From positions 248,001 to 312,000 of the forward strand of contig NZ_REFH01000009.1 in NCBI RefSeq assembly GCF_003688495.1: a DNA stretch of 64,000 nucleotides, in the 5' to 3' direction. Positions 43,390 to 53,279 of this stretch are shown piece after piece. Position numbers and translations under genes: made by a program. The stretch is from Flavobacterium weaverense (lineage in GTDB: Bacteria > Bacteroidota > Bacteroidia > Flavobacteriales > Flavobacteriaceae). Each line of letters opens with the position of its first letter. Position 1 is the first letter of the stretch. The notes under the pieces were generated by a model, which saw only the letters and a list, made by a program, of their open reading frames with translations, searched no databases and was not told where the DNA came from.

Positions 43390-44430
43390 ATGAGTACAAC
43401 TAATAGAAGATTTCCTGCGGAGTGGGAAAAACAACAAGGTGTTTTACTTTGCTTTCCTCACAATGGTAACGATTGGCCAGGAAAATACGAAGCTGTTAAA
43501 TGGGCTTTTGTCGAATTTATCAAAAAAGTTGCTACGTTCGAAGAAGTATTTTTAATGGTTGCTGATGAGAATCAAAAAGAAAAAGTTAATGTAATGCTTG
43601 AAACTGCTCACGTTGATCTGAGCAAAGTTTCTTATGTTATTCAAAAAACGAATAGAAGTTGGATGCGTGATTCGGGACCAATTATCGTAAAAAACGGAAC
43701 TGAAAGAGAAGCACTAAATTTTAATTTTAATGGTTGGGCAAAGTATAAAAACATACAGCTAGATAAACATGTTCCCAACACAGTTGGAGAATTTCTAAAC
43801 ATTCCTATTACGCAAGTGATGTATAAAGGAAAACCGGTAATTGTAGAGGGTGGCGCCATCGATAGCAACGGAAGAGGTACATTACTTACATCAGAAGAAT
43901 GTTTAATGCATCCAAATATTCAAGTACGCAATCCAAATTTCACTAAACAGGATTACGAAGCAGTATTTAAAGAATATCTTGGAATTACTAACGTAATTTG
44001 GCTCGGAGACGGTGTTGAAGGTGATGATACTCACGGACATATTGATGACTTGTGTCGTTTTGTTAACGAGGATACTATTGTTACGATTGTAGAAACAGAT
44101 CCAAAAGATCACAATTACAAACCTTTGCAAGATAATTTAAAAAGATTGCAGAACGCTAAACTTGAAGATGGAAAATCCCCAACAATTGTGGTTTTACCTA
44201 TGCCTAAACGTGTAGACTTTGAAGGATTGAGATTACCAGCGAGTTATGCAAATTTCTTGATTTTAAATAATTCTGTACTTGTTCCAACATTTAATGATTC
44301 AAATGATAGAGTTGCTTTAAATATACTATCTGAATGTTTTCCAGATAGAGAAATCATAGGAATAAGTTGCACTGACTTTATCTGGGGTTTTGGAACTTTG
44401 CATTGCTTGAGCCAGCAAATTCCTGAATAA
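43390..44430 (+). CDS. aguA: agmatine deiminase
   Basis: 346 aa, PPAD family. Active-site blocks: RSWMRDSGPI, VEGGAIDSNGRGTLL, the D-D-T-H-G-H-I-D-D catalytic segment, and the nucleophilic Cys in FGTLHCLSQQ. It converts agmatine to N-carbamoylputrescine, the substrate of the upstream gene. No arginine decarboxylase gene is visible in the window. Confidence 0.93.
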   Translation: MSTTNRRFPAEWEKQQGVLLCFPHNGNDWPGKYEAVKWAFVEFIKKVATFEEVFLMVADENQKEKVNVMLETAHVDLSKVSYVIQKTNRSWMRDSGPIIVKNGTEREALNFNFNGWAKYKNIQLDKHVPNTVGEFLNIPITQVMYKGKPVIVEGGAIDSNGRGTLLTSEECLMHPNIQVRNPNFTKQDYEAVFKEYLGITNVIWLGDGVEGDDTHGHIDDLCRFVNEDTIVTIVETDPKDHNYKPLQDNLKRLQNAKLEDGKSPTIVVLPMPKRVDFEGLRLPASYANFLILNNSVLVPTFNDSNDRVALNILSECFPDREIIGISCTDFIWGFGTLHCLSQQIPE

Positions 44431-44460
44431 AGACAAAGGAATTATAAATTTTGAGATAAA

Positions 44461-44500
44461 AAAAAGACTTGTAGATTAAATATCCACAAGTCTTTTTTAT
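44461..44500. terminator. bidirectional terminator
   Basis: AAAGACTTGT / ACAAGTCTTT stem flanked by A and T runs, between convergent aguA and the M1 peptidase gene. Confidence 0.8.
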
Positions 44501-44515
44501 TTGAGGTTTTAAATA

Positions 44516-46783
44516 TTATTTATCTCTCGAAAATTCTATCTTTTTACCATCTGATGTAAGCATATTAAATCCATTTAGATTGTCGTTGAATTCAAATTTA
44601 AGACCTGCTTGTTTTGATTCAAAAGCATTTTTACCAATCGGCTCAACTGAAAAGCTAGGGTAATTAGTTATTGAAGCAGTTAAAGCACCATTTTTCTCAG
44701 TAAAAGTTATTTTTAAAGGTGCCATTTTAGTAGAATAAACTCCTAAGTAACCATCTAAAATTATATCTTTTTCAAGCAAACCTTTATCAACTGTCCAAAT
44801 ATTATTAGCAGCATTGCTATCTGGTAAAATGTGGTCAGGATCAATAGTGATACTTTCAATTTCTTCTGTCGAATCATGTTTGAAAGACCACGTTTTATTT
44901 TTCTGCCATACTTCTACTGGTAAATTTAAACGAGTAATTTTTCCAGTTTTAGTTTTCACATCTATAGCTACAGGCATAGCCATTTTTTCGAAGTTTTCTA
45001 TTGTAATAACGATACCTTGTTTTGGATCATTCTTAACGTACTTCATACTATTTATTCCTTGATCTAAACGCCAGTTGTATTGAAACCAACCTCTCCAAAA
45101 CCAACTTAAATCTTCACCCGCAACGTTCTCAATAGTTCTAAAGAAATCATCTGGCATAGGGTGTTTGTAAGCCCAACGATCAATATACGTTCTTAACGCT
45201 CTATCAAAACGTTCCTCGCCTAATATGTGTTCGCGCAAAATAATAAGTCCTGAACTTGGTTTTGCATATGCAAGAACACCAATGTTAGCTTCCTTCATAT
45301 TATCAGGAGAACTCATTATCGTTTCAAGATTAGGACTTGTGTAATATTCTGCTCTTTGATGCATATCTGCATTTGGTTCTTTGTACTCACCATTATTAAA
45401 ATCAGCAGAACTAACAGAATTTAAGAACGTATTGAAACCTTCGTCCATCCACCCAAATACTCTTTCATTTGAACCAACAATCATAGGAAACCAGATATGA
45501 CCAAATTCATGATCAGTAACTCCCCATAAATCAGCGCCTTTTGATTCCCAACTACAGAAAACAATACCTGGATATTCCATACCACCTTCATTTCCGGCCA
45601 CATTTGTAGCTACTGGATAAGGATATTCCATCCATCTTTTAGAGTAGTTTTCTATAGAACCTTTTGTATATTCAGTTGAACGTCCCCATGCATCATTGCC
45701 TGCGCTTTCTACTGGATAAGCTGACAATGCTAGCGATTTCTTACCACTTGGTAAATTAATTTTAGCACCATCTAATATAAATGCTGCTGAAGATGCCCAT
45801 GATACATCACGAGAATTTTTCATCTTAAAGTTCCAAGTTTTTGTTGTTGCAGAAACATTTTTTGATGTTTTCTCAACTTCATCTGCAGTACGAATAAAAA
45901 CAGTTTTATCACTTTGTTTTGCTTGTGATAAACGTTTTTGCTCTTCTGCAGTGTATACAGCCGTAGGATTTAATAATTCACCTGAACTCACAACAATATG
46001 ATTTGCAGGAGCAGTAATACTTACATCAAAATCACCGTATTCTAAATAAAATTCAGAAGCTCCTAAATAAGGATTTGTATTCCATCCCTTTATATCGTCA
46101 TAAACACACATTCTAGGATACCATTGTGCGATTGTAAATATTTTTCCATTTTTTGTTTCTAAAACTCCCGTTCTATCAGAACCTTCTAGTGGAGAGATGT
46201 AAGAAAAATCAATTTTGATATTAACTTTTCCACCTTTAGAATTAAGTTCTTGCGGAAGAAAAACTTGCATTCTTGTATCAGTAATCAAATATTTAGCTTC
46301 AGTTTCTGTAGTCTTTCCTTTAACTGTGCTAACTACTTTGACAGATTTTATTTTATGACCACCGTCAAAAATTTGACCTCTTGCTCCATTGCGACTTCCA
46401 GTTAACGGAACAATTGCATTTCCACGAGAGTCTGCTTTAAATAAATTTTGATCTAAGTGCATCCAAACAAAGTTCATTTTATCAGGACTATTGTTTGTAT
46501 ACGTAATTACACCTGATCCAACGATCTCATTAGTAGCCTCATTTAATTTAGCCGTCAATTTATAGTCGGCTCTGTTTTGCCAATACTCTGCTCCTGGCTG
46601 TCCACTTGCTGAACGAGTACTTGTACCGTTGTTCGAATAAAAAAACGGTGCAAACGCATCATGATAATTGTAATTAGAAACAGGACTTGTTGAAGTGCTT
46701 TTCGGGCTTTGCTGTGCCCATGCAGAGGTAATTCCCAATAATAAAGTCAGATGCAAAATGACTCCTAAGCGAATGTTTTTCAT
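44516..46783 (-). CDS. M1-family zinc metallopeptidase, exported
   Basis: 755 aa from ATG 46783 (an upstream non-ATG extension is less likely). A signal peptide ends near AWAQ. Gluzincin site HEFGH at 425-429 with the third ligand E448 in GWMDEGF. N-terminal beta domain, catalytic domain, then a beta-rich C-terminal region. The exopeptidase motif GAMEN is replaced by GGMEYPG, as in many Bacteroidota members. Likely periplasmic or surface aminopeptidase; substrates unknown. Confidence 0.9.
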   Translation of the reverse strand: MKNIRLGVILHLTLLLGITSAWAQQSPKSTSTSPVSNYNYHDAFAPFFYSNNGTSTRSASGQPGAEYWQNRADYKLTAKLNEATNEIVGSGVITYTNNSPDKMNFVWMHLDQNLFKADSRGNAIVPLTGSRNGARGQIFDGGHKIKSVKVVSTVKGKTTETEAKYLITDTRMQVFLPQELNSKGGKVNIKIDFSYISPLEGSDRTGVLETKNGKIFTIAQWYPRMCVYDDIKGWNTNPYLGASEFYLEYGDFDVSITAPANHIVVSSGELLNPTAVYTAEEQKRLSQAKQSDKTVFIRTADEVEKTSKNVSATTKTWNFKMKNSRDVSWASSAAFILDGAKINLPSGKKSLALSAYPVESAGNDAWGRSTEYTKGSIENYSKRWMEYPYPVATNVAGNEGGMEYPGIVFCSWESKGADLWGVTDHEFGHIWFPMIVGSNERVFGWMDEGFNTFLNSVSSADFNNGEYKEPNADMHQRAEYYTSPNLETIMSSPDNMKEANIGVLAYAKPSSGLIILREHILGEERFDRALRTYIDRWAYKHPMPDDFFRTIENVAGEDLSWFWRGWFQYNWRLDQGINSMKYVKNDPKQGIVITIENFEKMAMPVAIDVKTKTGKITRLNLPVEVWQKNKTWSFKHDSTEEIESITIDPDHILPDSNAANNIWTVDKGLLEKDIILDGYLGVYSTKMAPLKITFTEKNGALTASITNYPSFSVEPIGKNAFESKQAGLKFEFNDNLNGFNMLTSDGKKIEFSRDK

Positions 46784-46962
46784 TTTTATAAATTTAATTA
46801 CCAAATTAATGAAAAATATTCTTAATCTCAGATTATAATTAAATGTTTGAATTAGAATTAGGAAATTTTTATGAAAAATTCAATTGTCATATAGTAACGA
46901 GTGAATAAAATTTAAAATATATTTACATCTTAAACGTATTACTATTTTTACAAATTATAATT

Positions 46963-47817
46963 TTGGATATAACTATTAAAAACTCGCAGTTAACAGCAAC
47001 TATAAAAAGCCTTGGTGCTGAATTATGTTCCTTGAAAGACAAATCAGAAAGAGAATATATATGGGAGGGCGATCCTAAATTTTGGGGGAAACACTCTCCT
47101 ATTCTATTTCCGATTGTTGGTGCCTTAGCTCATGACTCCTATACTCTTGACAATAAGATTTATCATATGTCTCGACATGGATTTGCGAGAGAAATGATGT
47201 TTGAAATTAAAGAGCATAAAGAAGATCAAGTTATTTTATCGCTACAATCCTCTGAAGAAACTTTTAAATTATATCCTTTTGAATTTGAACTGCAAATAAG
47301 CTATACTGTAAATAACAATTCTTTAAGTATTGAATACAAAGTTATTAATAATAGCAAAGTAGATTTACCTTTTTCAATTGGAGCACATCCTGCATTTGCT
47401 TTACCATCTGCGTTTGAAAGCTATTGTGTTAAATTCGAAAAACAGGAATTATTAAAATATTTTCTTTTAAAAGACAATCTGATTTCAGATGAAACAGAAA
47501 ATTTAGAATTGGAAAACAAAGAACTAAGATTAAATTATGACCTATTTAAAAATGATGCATTAGTTTTTAAAACGATGCAGTCTAAATCATTGACGATCTT
47601 AGAAAATGAAGTGCCTTTTCTAAAAGTTGATTTTAATGATTTTCCAAGTTTAGGATTATGGACTAAATTAGATGCTCCTTTTCTATGTATCGAACCTTGG
47701 TTTGGTTATTCAGATACTAAGGAATGTAATGGAAATCTTTATGAGAAAGAAGGAATTATCGTTTTAAAAAACGATGCAGTTTTTCATGCACAATTCACTA
47801 TTGAAATCTTAAAATAA
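46963..47817 (+). CDS. aldose 1-epimerase family protein (LacX-like)
   Basis: 284 aa. Galactose mutarotase fold: SPILFPIVGAL, then MSRHGFARE with the catalytic-site His, FSIGAHPAF, and CIEPWFGYSD with the probable catalytic Glu. The start is a TTG; the first in-frame ATG would remove 68 residues including conserved parts. Interconverts sugar anomers or sugar phosphates; exact substrate unknown. It lies 7 nt before the GNAT gene. Confidence 0.85.
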   Translation: MDITIKNSQLTATIKSLGAELCSLKDKSEREYIWEGDPKFWGKHSPILFPIVGALAHDSYTLDNKIYHMSRHGFAREMMFEIKEHKEDQVILSLQSSEETFKLYPFEFELQISYTVNNNSLSIEYKVINNSKVDLPFSIGAHPAFALPSAFESYCVKFEKQELLKYFLLKDNLISDETENLELENKELRLNYDLFKNDALVFKTMQSKSLTILENEVPFLKVDFNDFPSLGLWTKLDAPFLCIEPWFGYSDTKECNGNLYEKEGIIVLKNDAVFHAQFTIEILK

Positions 47818-47824
47818 ATAAAGT

Positions 47825-48376
47825 ATGTTAACTGTAAATTTCCATCCTTTCCACAATCTCGAAACAGAACGTTTAATTTTAAGACGTGTTAATAGTAATG
47901 ATATTAAAGAAGTTTTAGCGTTGCGCTCTAATGCTGAAACTATGAAATATATTCCGCGACCATTACTTAAAAATGATGAAGACGCGCTTGCCCACATTGC
48001 AATGATTGATGAAAAAATTGAAAGCAATGAAGGTATCAATTGGGCCATAACTATCAAAGGAGATCCAAGACTAATAGGTGTAATTGGTCACTATCGAATA
48101 CAAAACGAACACTACCGCGCCGAGATTGGATACATGATTCTTCCAGAATATAATGGAAGAGGTATTGTAACTGAAGCTGTAAGAGAAGCAGTTAAATATG
48201 GATTTGAAGTCATGAAATTACATTCTATCGAAGCGATTATTGAACCTGATAATTTGGCTTCAGCTAAAGTTTTAGAAAAAAATGGATTTATAAAAGAAGC
48301 ACATTTAAAAGAGAATGAGTTTTATGATGGTCGTTTTATTGATAGTGTTATTTACTCTATCCTAAACAAAAAATAG
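47825..48376 (+). CDS. GNAT N-acetyltransferase (RimJ/RimL type)
   Basis: 183 aa. ETERLILRRV at the N-terminus, IGYMILPEYNGRGIVTEAVR for acetyl-CoA binding (with G-R-G) and VLEKNGFIKE at the end, the standard RimJ/RimL-like layout. Substrate cannot be told from sequence. Likely cotranscribed with the epimerase gene. Confidence 0.85.
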   Translation: MLTVNFHPFHNLETERLILRRVNSNDIKEVLALRSNAETMKYIPRPLLKNDEDALAHIAMIDEKIESNEGINWAITIKGDPRLIGVIGHYRIQNEHYRAEIGYMILPEYNGRGIVTEAVREAVKYGFEVMKLHSIEAIIEPDNLASAKVLEKNGFIKEAHLKENEFYDGRFIDSVIYSILNKK

Positions 48377-48395
48377 AAAAACTAACATTATTCTC

Positions 48396-48403
48396 TACAT
48401 TTG
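48396..48403 (+). promoter_or_regulatory. -7 box before the DUF3575 gene
   Basis: TACATTTG, 43 nt before the ATG at 48447. Confidence 0.4.
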
Positions 48404-48446
48404 TGATAGCGGAATTTATACATAAAAAGCTACCTAAAGTACAACT

Positions 48447-48998
48447 ATGAAAAAAATATTCATTGCATTTTTCCTTATTTTATCTTTTTTATCGAATGCA
48501 CAAACTTATATAAAAGCGAATGTCTTTACTACTTTATTAACAGTGCCTAATGTTGGTTTTGAGACTAGCATTGGCGAAAAATCCACCATAAATGTTGATG
48601 TTATCACATCTTTATGGAAATCAGTAAATGGGATTCCAAGACAGTTTCTAACTTTTACTCCTGAATATCGCTACCATTTTACAGGAAAATACAATGGTTT
48701 TTATTTAGGAGCGCATATTGGCGCTAGTATCTACAATTTCCAAAAATGGAATTATATAAACACTGATTATTATGAGAAGGGAGTTGGTTATTTTATTGGG
48801 TCAACTATTGGATATCAAGTAAAGCTTAATGATAAATTTATGTTGGATTGTTTCTTAGGCGGCGGTTGGCACCAAGGTTTTTATAAGGGATACGAAATAA
48901 GTACAGGAACACGATACGACAAGGCCGTCAATTTTAATAAAAGTGGTGAATGGTTTCCTTATCGAGGAGGAATTATGGTTTCCTATAAATTAAACTAA
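48447..48998 (+). CDS. exported DUF3575-like outer membrane protein
   Basis: 183 aa. Signal peptide cleaved near SNAQ. Alternating polar/hydrophobic strands (TPEYRYHF, GFYLGAHIGASIY, GYFIGSTIGYQVKL) ending in MVSYKLN suggest a small outer-membrane beta barrel. The pattern fits DUF3575, which includes fimbria-linked porin-like proteins; role unknown. The stop overlaps the minus-strand VF530 gene stop by 4 nt. Confidence 0.72.
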   Translation: MKKIFIAFFLILSFLSNAQTYIKANVFTTLLTVPNVGFETSIGEKSTINVDVITSLWKSVNGIPRQFLTFTPEYRYHFTGKYNGFYLGAHIGASIYNFQKWNYINTDYYEKGVGYFIGSTIGYQVKLNDKFMLDCFLGGGWHQGFYKGYEISTGTRYDKAVNFNKSGEWFPYRGGIMVSYKLN

Positions 48999-49222
48999 GA
49001 TAATTTAGGTAAAGACTTAATATACAGCTCTTCTACTTGCTTTCTAGCCCAATCTGTTTTGCGAAGAAAAGTCAAAGAAGATTTCACACTAGGATTATCA
49101 GTAAAGCATTTGATTTTTATCAATTCGCTTAAAGTATCAAATCCATAATGCGCCACTAATTGCTCAACAATTTTTGATAAAGTGATTCCGTGAAGTGGAT
49201 CTTTTGATTTTAAATTTTCCAT
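48995..49222 (-). CDS. VF530 family DNA-binding-type protein
   Basis: 75 aa from ATG 49222. The sequence SKDPLHGITLSKIVEQLV, then CFTDNPSVKSSLTFLRKTDW and AR, is the complete VF530/DUF2132 signature. Members share a small helical fold and are thought to bind DNA. The start is 4 nt after a TATATTTG box, so the mRNA may be leaderless; a longer start at 49246 would overlap that box. Confidence 0.88.
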   Translation of the reverse strand: MENLKSKDPLHGITLSKIVEQLVAHYGFDTLSELIKIKCFTDNPSVKSSLTFLRKTDWARKQVEELYIKSLPKLS

Positions 49223-49226
49223 TTTG

Positions 49227-49234
49227 CAAATATA
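49227..49234 (-). promoter_or_regulatory. -7 box of the VF530 gene
   Basis: TATATTTG on the minus strand, 4 nt before the ATG. Confidence 0.5.
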
Positions 49235-49271
49235 TAAAATCGACAACTAACAAATTTTAAAATAAGTTTAA

Positions 49272-49751
49272 ATGAAAAAGTATTTATTAATTATAGCTCT
49301 TTTTGTTTTGCAAACTATCTTTAGTCAGAACAATACAAGTACTTATTATTTTATCCGTCATGGAGAAAAAATTGATAATTCTAAAAATCCAGATTTATCT
49401 AAAAGTGGACATGAAAGAGCCATAATGTGGAATGATTTATTTGCTGACATACAGTTTGATGCAATTTATTCCACTGATTACAAAAGAACAATACAAACGG
49501 TTTCACCTACAGCATTAAGCAAAAATATTAGCATCACCAAGTATAATCCGAAAGCTACTGAAACTTTTAAAAAAGATAATTTAGGAAAAAAAGTCCTGAT
49601 CGTGGGTCACAGCAACACAATACCTAGTTTTGTAAATCAAATTATTGGTCAAAAAAAATATTCTGACATTGAAGATGATGTTTTTGGTAACTTATATATT
49701 GTCACTCTATTGGACGACAATGTTAGCTCTCAATTATTAAAACTAAAGTAA
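49272..49751 (+). CDS. exported histidine phosphatase family protein
   Basis: 159 aa. Signal peptide (about 1-18, ending IFSQ). The catalytic RHG lies in YYFIRHGEK, and the second His in VLIVGHSNTIPSF; the family fold is phosphoglycerate-mutase-like. Short, like SixA-type phosphatases, but exported. Substrate unknown. Confidence 0.82.
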   Translation: MKKYLLIIALFVLQTIFSQNNTSTYYFIRHGEKIDNSKNPDLSKSGHERAIMWNDLFADIQFDAIYSTDYKRTIQTVSPTALSKNISITKYNPKATETFKKDNLGKKVLIVGHSNTIPSFVNQIIGQKKYSDIEDDVFGNLYIVTLLDDNVSSQLLKLK

Positions 49752-49828
49752 GCAGTAATTATACTTATAGCTAAATTCTTTTAAGAGCTAATTAGCATTC
49801 AATATTATTAATATTTTCTTTTTTATCA

Positions 49829-49836
49829 TACCTTTG
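49829..49836 (+). promoter_or_regulatory. -7 box of smpB
   Basis: TACCTTTG, 7 nt before the ATG at 49844. Confidence 0.45.
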
Positions 49837-49843
49837 CCACACT

Positions 49844-50296
49844 ATGTTAAAAACAATAAATATATTCAATAAAAGGGCTAAATTCGACTACGAAATAATC
49901 GAAACATTTACTGCTGGAATTGTGTTAGCTGGAACTGAAATCAAATCTATACGATTAGGGAAAGCTAATATAACGGAGAGTTTTTGCGAATTTAGCAATA
50001 ACGAACTTTTTGCTATTAACACCTACATTGAAGAATATACTTTTGGTAACCAATTCAACCATAAAGCTAGAAGCGAACGTAAACTGCTTTTAAATAAAAA
50101 AGAACTGAAAGGTTTATTGAAAAGTGTGCAAGCCAAAGGATTGACAATCGTTCCTCTAAAATTGTTTACCAATGAAAAAGGAATGGCAAAACTTCAAATT
50201 GGTCTTTGTAAAGGAAAGAAAACCTACGACAAGCGTGAATCTTTAAAAGAACAAGATACCAAAAGAGACCTCGATAGAATCAAAAAAGCATTTTAA
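49844..50296 (+). CDS. smpB: SsrA-binding protein SmpB
   Basis: 150 aa. The OB-fold shows NKRAKFDYEIIETFTAGIVL, GTEIKSIRLGKANI and ESFCEF; the C-terminal basic tail (KKTYDKRESLKEQDTKRDLD) enters the ribosomal decoding site. It works with tmRNA to rescue stalled ribosomes. The tmRNA gene itself was not found in the window. Confidence 0.96.
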   Translation: MLKTINIFNKRAKFDYEIIETFTAGIVLAGTEIKSIRLGKANITESFCEFSNNELFAINTYIEEYTFGNQFNHKARSERKLLLNKKELKGLLKSVQAKGLTIVPLKLFTNEKGMAKLQIGLCKGKKTYDKRESLKEQDTKRDLDRIKKAF

Positions 50297-50344
50297 ATTA
50301 CATTTAAAAAGAGTAAAGTATTTATTTTAACTATAAAAAATGAC

Positions 50345-50352
50345 TAAATTTG
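50345..50352 (+). promoter_or_regulatory. -7 box of the Fic gene
   Basis: TAAATTTG, 26 nt before the ATG at 50379. Confidence 0.4.
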
Positions 50353-50378
50353 TCAAGACAATTTAATCAAGTCCTAAA

Positions 50379-51428
50379 ATGAAAATGCTTCTTAAAAATG
50401 CTAGAGAAAAAAAAGGTCTCAAAACCAGAGAAGTGGCTCAACTTTTAGGGATTGATCAAGCTTTAATAAGTAAATTTGAAAGTGGCTCTCGAAAACCTAC
50501 ACGAGATCAAGTGATAAAACTAGCTTCATTACTAGAAATAGATTTAGAAACAATAATGGTCGCTTGGCTAAAAGAAAAAATTCTTTATGAAATTGGTCAA
50601 GATGAATTTGCTTTAAAAGCGCTAATAATTGCTGAACAAGAAATTAGACACCAAAGTAAGTCAACGACTAAAAAATTATCTTTAGCCTTACAGAAGTTAT
50701 TACATGAAATTGACAATCTAAAAGCAAAACTAGATACTTTCCGTCAATATGATAGTTATCGGATTGCTCAAGCATTAGACCTAGAGTATACTTTTGAAAG
50801 CAATCGAATAGAGGGAAATACAATGACACTTCGCGAAACTGATTTAGTTATCAATGAAGGTTTGACTATTTCTGGTAAAAGCATGCGCGAGCATTTAGAA
50901 GCAATTAATCATCAAGAAGCAATTGCTTTTATAAAAGACTTAATGCAAAAAAACATACCGCTACATGAGCGCGAAGTTTTAGCCATACACAATCTAATTT
51001 TGAGAGGGATTCATCCTCAAGACGCTGGCAGATATAGAAAAGTACAAGTAATGATCAAAGGAAGTACTTACATGCCGCCACAACCATATATGGTTGCTAA
51101 GGAAATGGAGGTTTTTTTTATATGGTATGAAACTAACAAAAATAAAATTCATCCTATTGTTTTAGCTGCTGAAATGCACGAGCGTTTAGTAACTATTCAT
51201 CCATTTATTGATGGAAATGTAAGGACTTCACGCTTAGTTATGAATTTGATTTTATTGCAACATGGCTATATAATTGCTAATATCAAAGGTGATTATGATA
51301 GTAAAATGCAGTACTATCAATCACTTGAAACTGCCCAAACTAAAAACAACAAAGACGATTTCATTCTTTTTATCGCTCAAACGGAAAAAGAAAGTTTAGA
51401 GCGCTACATTAGTATTATCGGTCAATAA
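50379..51428 (+). CDS. Fic-domain protein with N-terminal HTH
   Basis: 349 aa. Residues 1-62 form an XRE-type helix-turn-helix (LLKNAREKKGLKTREVAQLL). A coiled-coil region follows. An inhibitory helix of the (S/T)xxxE(G/N) kind lies at S141-N147 (SNRIEGN), upstream of the Fic core as in class II proteins. The Fic motif at 274-285 is HPFIDGNVRTSR, so the usual GNGR/GNKR reads GNVR. Fic proteins AMPylate targets; this one may autoregulate its own promoter. No antitoxin gene is adjacent, fitting built-in inhibition. Confidence 0.87.
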   Translation: MKMLLKNAREKKGLKTREVAQLLGIDQALISKFESGSRKPTRDQVIKLASLLEIDLETIMVAWLKEKILYEIGQDEFALKALIIAEQEIRHQSKSTTKKLSLALQKLLHEIDNLKAKLDTFRQYDSYRIAQALDLEYTFESNRIEGNTMTLRETDLVINEGLTISGKSMREHLEAINHQEAIAFIKDLMQKNIPLHEREVLAIHNLILRGIHPQDAGRYRKVQVMIKGSTYMPPQPYMVAKEMEVFFIWYETNKNKIHPIVLAAEMHERLVTIHPFIDGNVRTSRLVMNLILLQHGYIIANIKGDYDSKMQYYQSLETAQTKNNKDDFILFIAQTEKESLERYISIIGQ

Positions 51429-51477
51429 TTAACCATTTTACTAAGCCCTTCCTTTTACGAAGAGTTCAGTATAGTAA

Positions 51478-52119
51478 TTAATTTTTATCCACTAATAAAG
51501 GAACGAATCGGAATTCTCCGAATTCATGTTTCTCAAATTGAGTTTCACTAACTCTAATTAATAAGGTCATAATCTGCACCTCTTCTCCTAAAGGAATTAC
51601 GAGCCTTCCTCCCACTTTTAATTGTGCCATTAACGGTTGCGGAATAAACGGAGCTCCTGCAGTTACAATAATACTGTCAAATGGCGCGTATCCTGGTAAA
51701 CCTTTGTAACCATCACCAAAAGAAATATGCTTTGGTCGAATGTTAAGCTTTGGAAATAAATTAGAAGTTTTCTTAAACAACTCATTTTGTCTTTCAATAC
51801 TAAACACCTTGGCACCCATACTGCACAAAACAGCAGTTTGATATCCAGAACCTGTTCCTATTTCTAATATTTTATGCTCTTTTTTAACTTCTAATAATTG
51901 GGATTGAAAAGCTACAGTGTAAGGTTGCGAAATAGTTTGCCCAGCTCCTATCGGAAATGCTTTGTCTTGATACGCATAATCTTCAAAACTAGAGTTCAAA
52001 AACAAATGCCTAGGTATTTTTTTTATAGCCTCCAAAACACTTTTGTCAGTAATACCTTTTTTTTCTAAAACACTTACTAATTGATTCCGAAGTCCTTGAT
52101 GTTTGGCTGTATCTTTCAA
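51478..52119 (-). CDS. pcm: protein-L-isoaspartate O-methyltransferase
   Basis: 213 aa. The SAM site is KILEIGTGSGYQTAVLCSMG; AFPIGAGQTISQPYTVA is the family block I; IIVTAGAPFIPQPLM and GGRLVIPLGE complete it. It methylates damaged isoaspartyl residues for repair. Cytosolic. Convergent with the Fic gene. Confidence 0.94.
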   Translation of the reverse strand: MKDTAKHQGLRNQLVSVLEKKGITDKSVLEAIKKIPRHLFLNSSFEDYAYQDKAFPIGAGQTISQPYTVAFQSQLLEVKKEHKILEIGTGSGYQTAVLCSMGAKVFSIERQNELFKKTSNLFPKLNIRPKHISFGDGYKGLPGYAPFDSIIVTAGAPFIPQPLMAQLKVGGRLVIPLGEEVQIMTLLIRVSETQFEKHEFGEFRFVPLLVDKN

Positions 52120-52228
52120 AATTTAATATTATTTTTTTGGTAAAAATAGAGGTAATTAAGGCAATAAGCAAGTAGCAAATTACAGATGAATTTATTATGA
52201 TTTCAATAGAATTCGTTATTTTAAAAAA

Positions 52229-52257
52229 TTGAATTTTAATTTTTATTCCTATTTTTG
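52229..52257 (+). promoter_or_regulatory. promoter of the Gfo/Idh/MocA gene
   Basis: TTG 52229-52231, 18 bp, TATTTTTG 52250-52257; the ATG is at 52274. Full consensus. Confidence 0.65.
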
Positions 52258-52273
52258 TAGAAAGAACATCATT

Positions 52274-53239
52274 ATGCTAAAAATTGGAGTATTGGGTGCG
52301 GGCCACCTAGGAAAAATACATTTGCGTTTATTACAACAATCCGAAAAATATGAATTAGTGGGTTTTTACGACCCTAACCAAGAAAACGCCGAAAAAGTTG
52401 CTAAGGAATTTGGCTATAAACATTTCAGCACCATAGCTACTCTAATTCATGCCGTTGATGTAATTGATATTGTTACCCCTACTCTTTCTCATTATAAATG
52501 CGCTAAGGTTGCAATTAAATCTGGCAAGCATGTTTTTATAGAGAAACCAATTTCAAATACTGTTGAAGAAGCTGATGAAATAATTGCTTTAGCAAATGAG
52601 TATAATGTGAAAGGTCAAGTTGGTCACGTGGAGCGATTCAACCCAGCTTTTATCGCCACTAAAAATATGATCGAGAACCCAATGTTTATAGAAGCGCATC
52701 GTTTAGCTGAATTTAATCCTCGTGGAACTGATGTTCCTGTCGTTTTAGATTTGATGATTCATGATATAGATGCAATTTTAAGCGTTGTAAAATCTAAAGT
52801 TAAAAATATTAGCGCTAGCGGTGTTTCTGTTATTAGCGATACGCCTGATATTGCTAACGCTCGCATCGAGTTTGAAAACGGATGTGTAGCCAACTTAACT
52901 GCGAGTAGGATTTCGATGAAGAACATGCGCAAGTCCCGCTTTTTCCAAAAAGATGCTTACATCTCTGTAGATTTTCTGGAAAAGAAATGCGAAGTTGTAA
53001 AAATGAAAGATGCGCCAGAAATTCCTGGTGATTTTGATATGATTTTGCAAAATGCCGAAGGTGTGAAAAAGCAAATTTATTTCTCTAATCCTGATGTTGA
53101 GCAAAATAATGCAATCTTAGATGAATTAGAATCTTTTGCAAATGCTATTACTAATGATACTACTCCAATTGTTACATTAGAGCAAGCAACTGAAGCCTTA
53201 AGAGTAGCATATAGAATAATCGACTGTTTCGACAAATAA
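52274..53239 (+). CDS. Gfo/Idh/MocA family oxidoreductase
   Basis: 321 aa from ATG 52274; the in-frame TTG at 52229 is the -33 element and so not a start. The Rossmann motif is KIGVLGAGHLGKIHLRLL, the dehydrogenase motif IEKPISNTVEEA, and GHVERFNPAF follows. NAD(P)-dependent, sugar or related substrate; the substrate is not deducible. A 40-nt gap separates it from the 3-hydroxybutyryl-CoA dehydrogenase gene. Confidence 0.87.
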   Translation: MLKIGVLGAGHLGKIHLRLLQQSEKYELVGFYDPNQENAEKVAKEFGYKHFSTIATLIHAVDVIDIVTPTLSHYKCAKVAIKSGKHVFIEKPISNTVEEADEIIALANEYNVKGQVGHVERFNPAFIATKNMIENPMFIEAHRLAEFNPRGTDVPVVLDLMIHDIDAILSVVKSKVKNISASGVSVISDTPDIANARIEFENGCVANLTASRISMKNMRKSRFFQKDAYISVDFLEKKCEVVKMKDAPEIPGDFDMILQNAEGVKKQIYFSNPDVEQNNAILDELESFANAITNDTTPIVTLEQATEALRVAYRIIDCFDK

Positions 53240-53279
53240 TATTAAAGAACACTATTCAAATATTTTAAAAAAAATAAGA

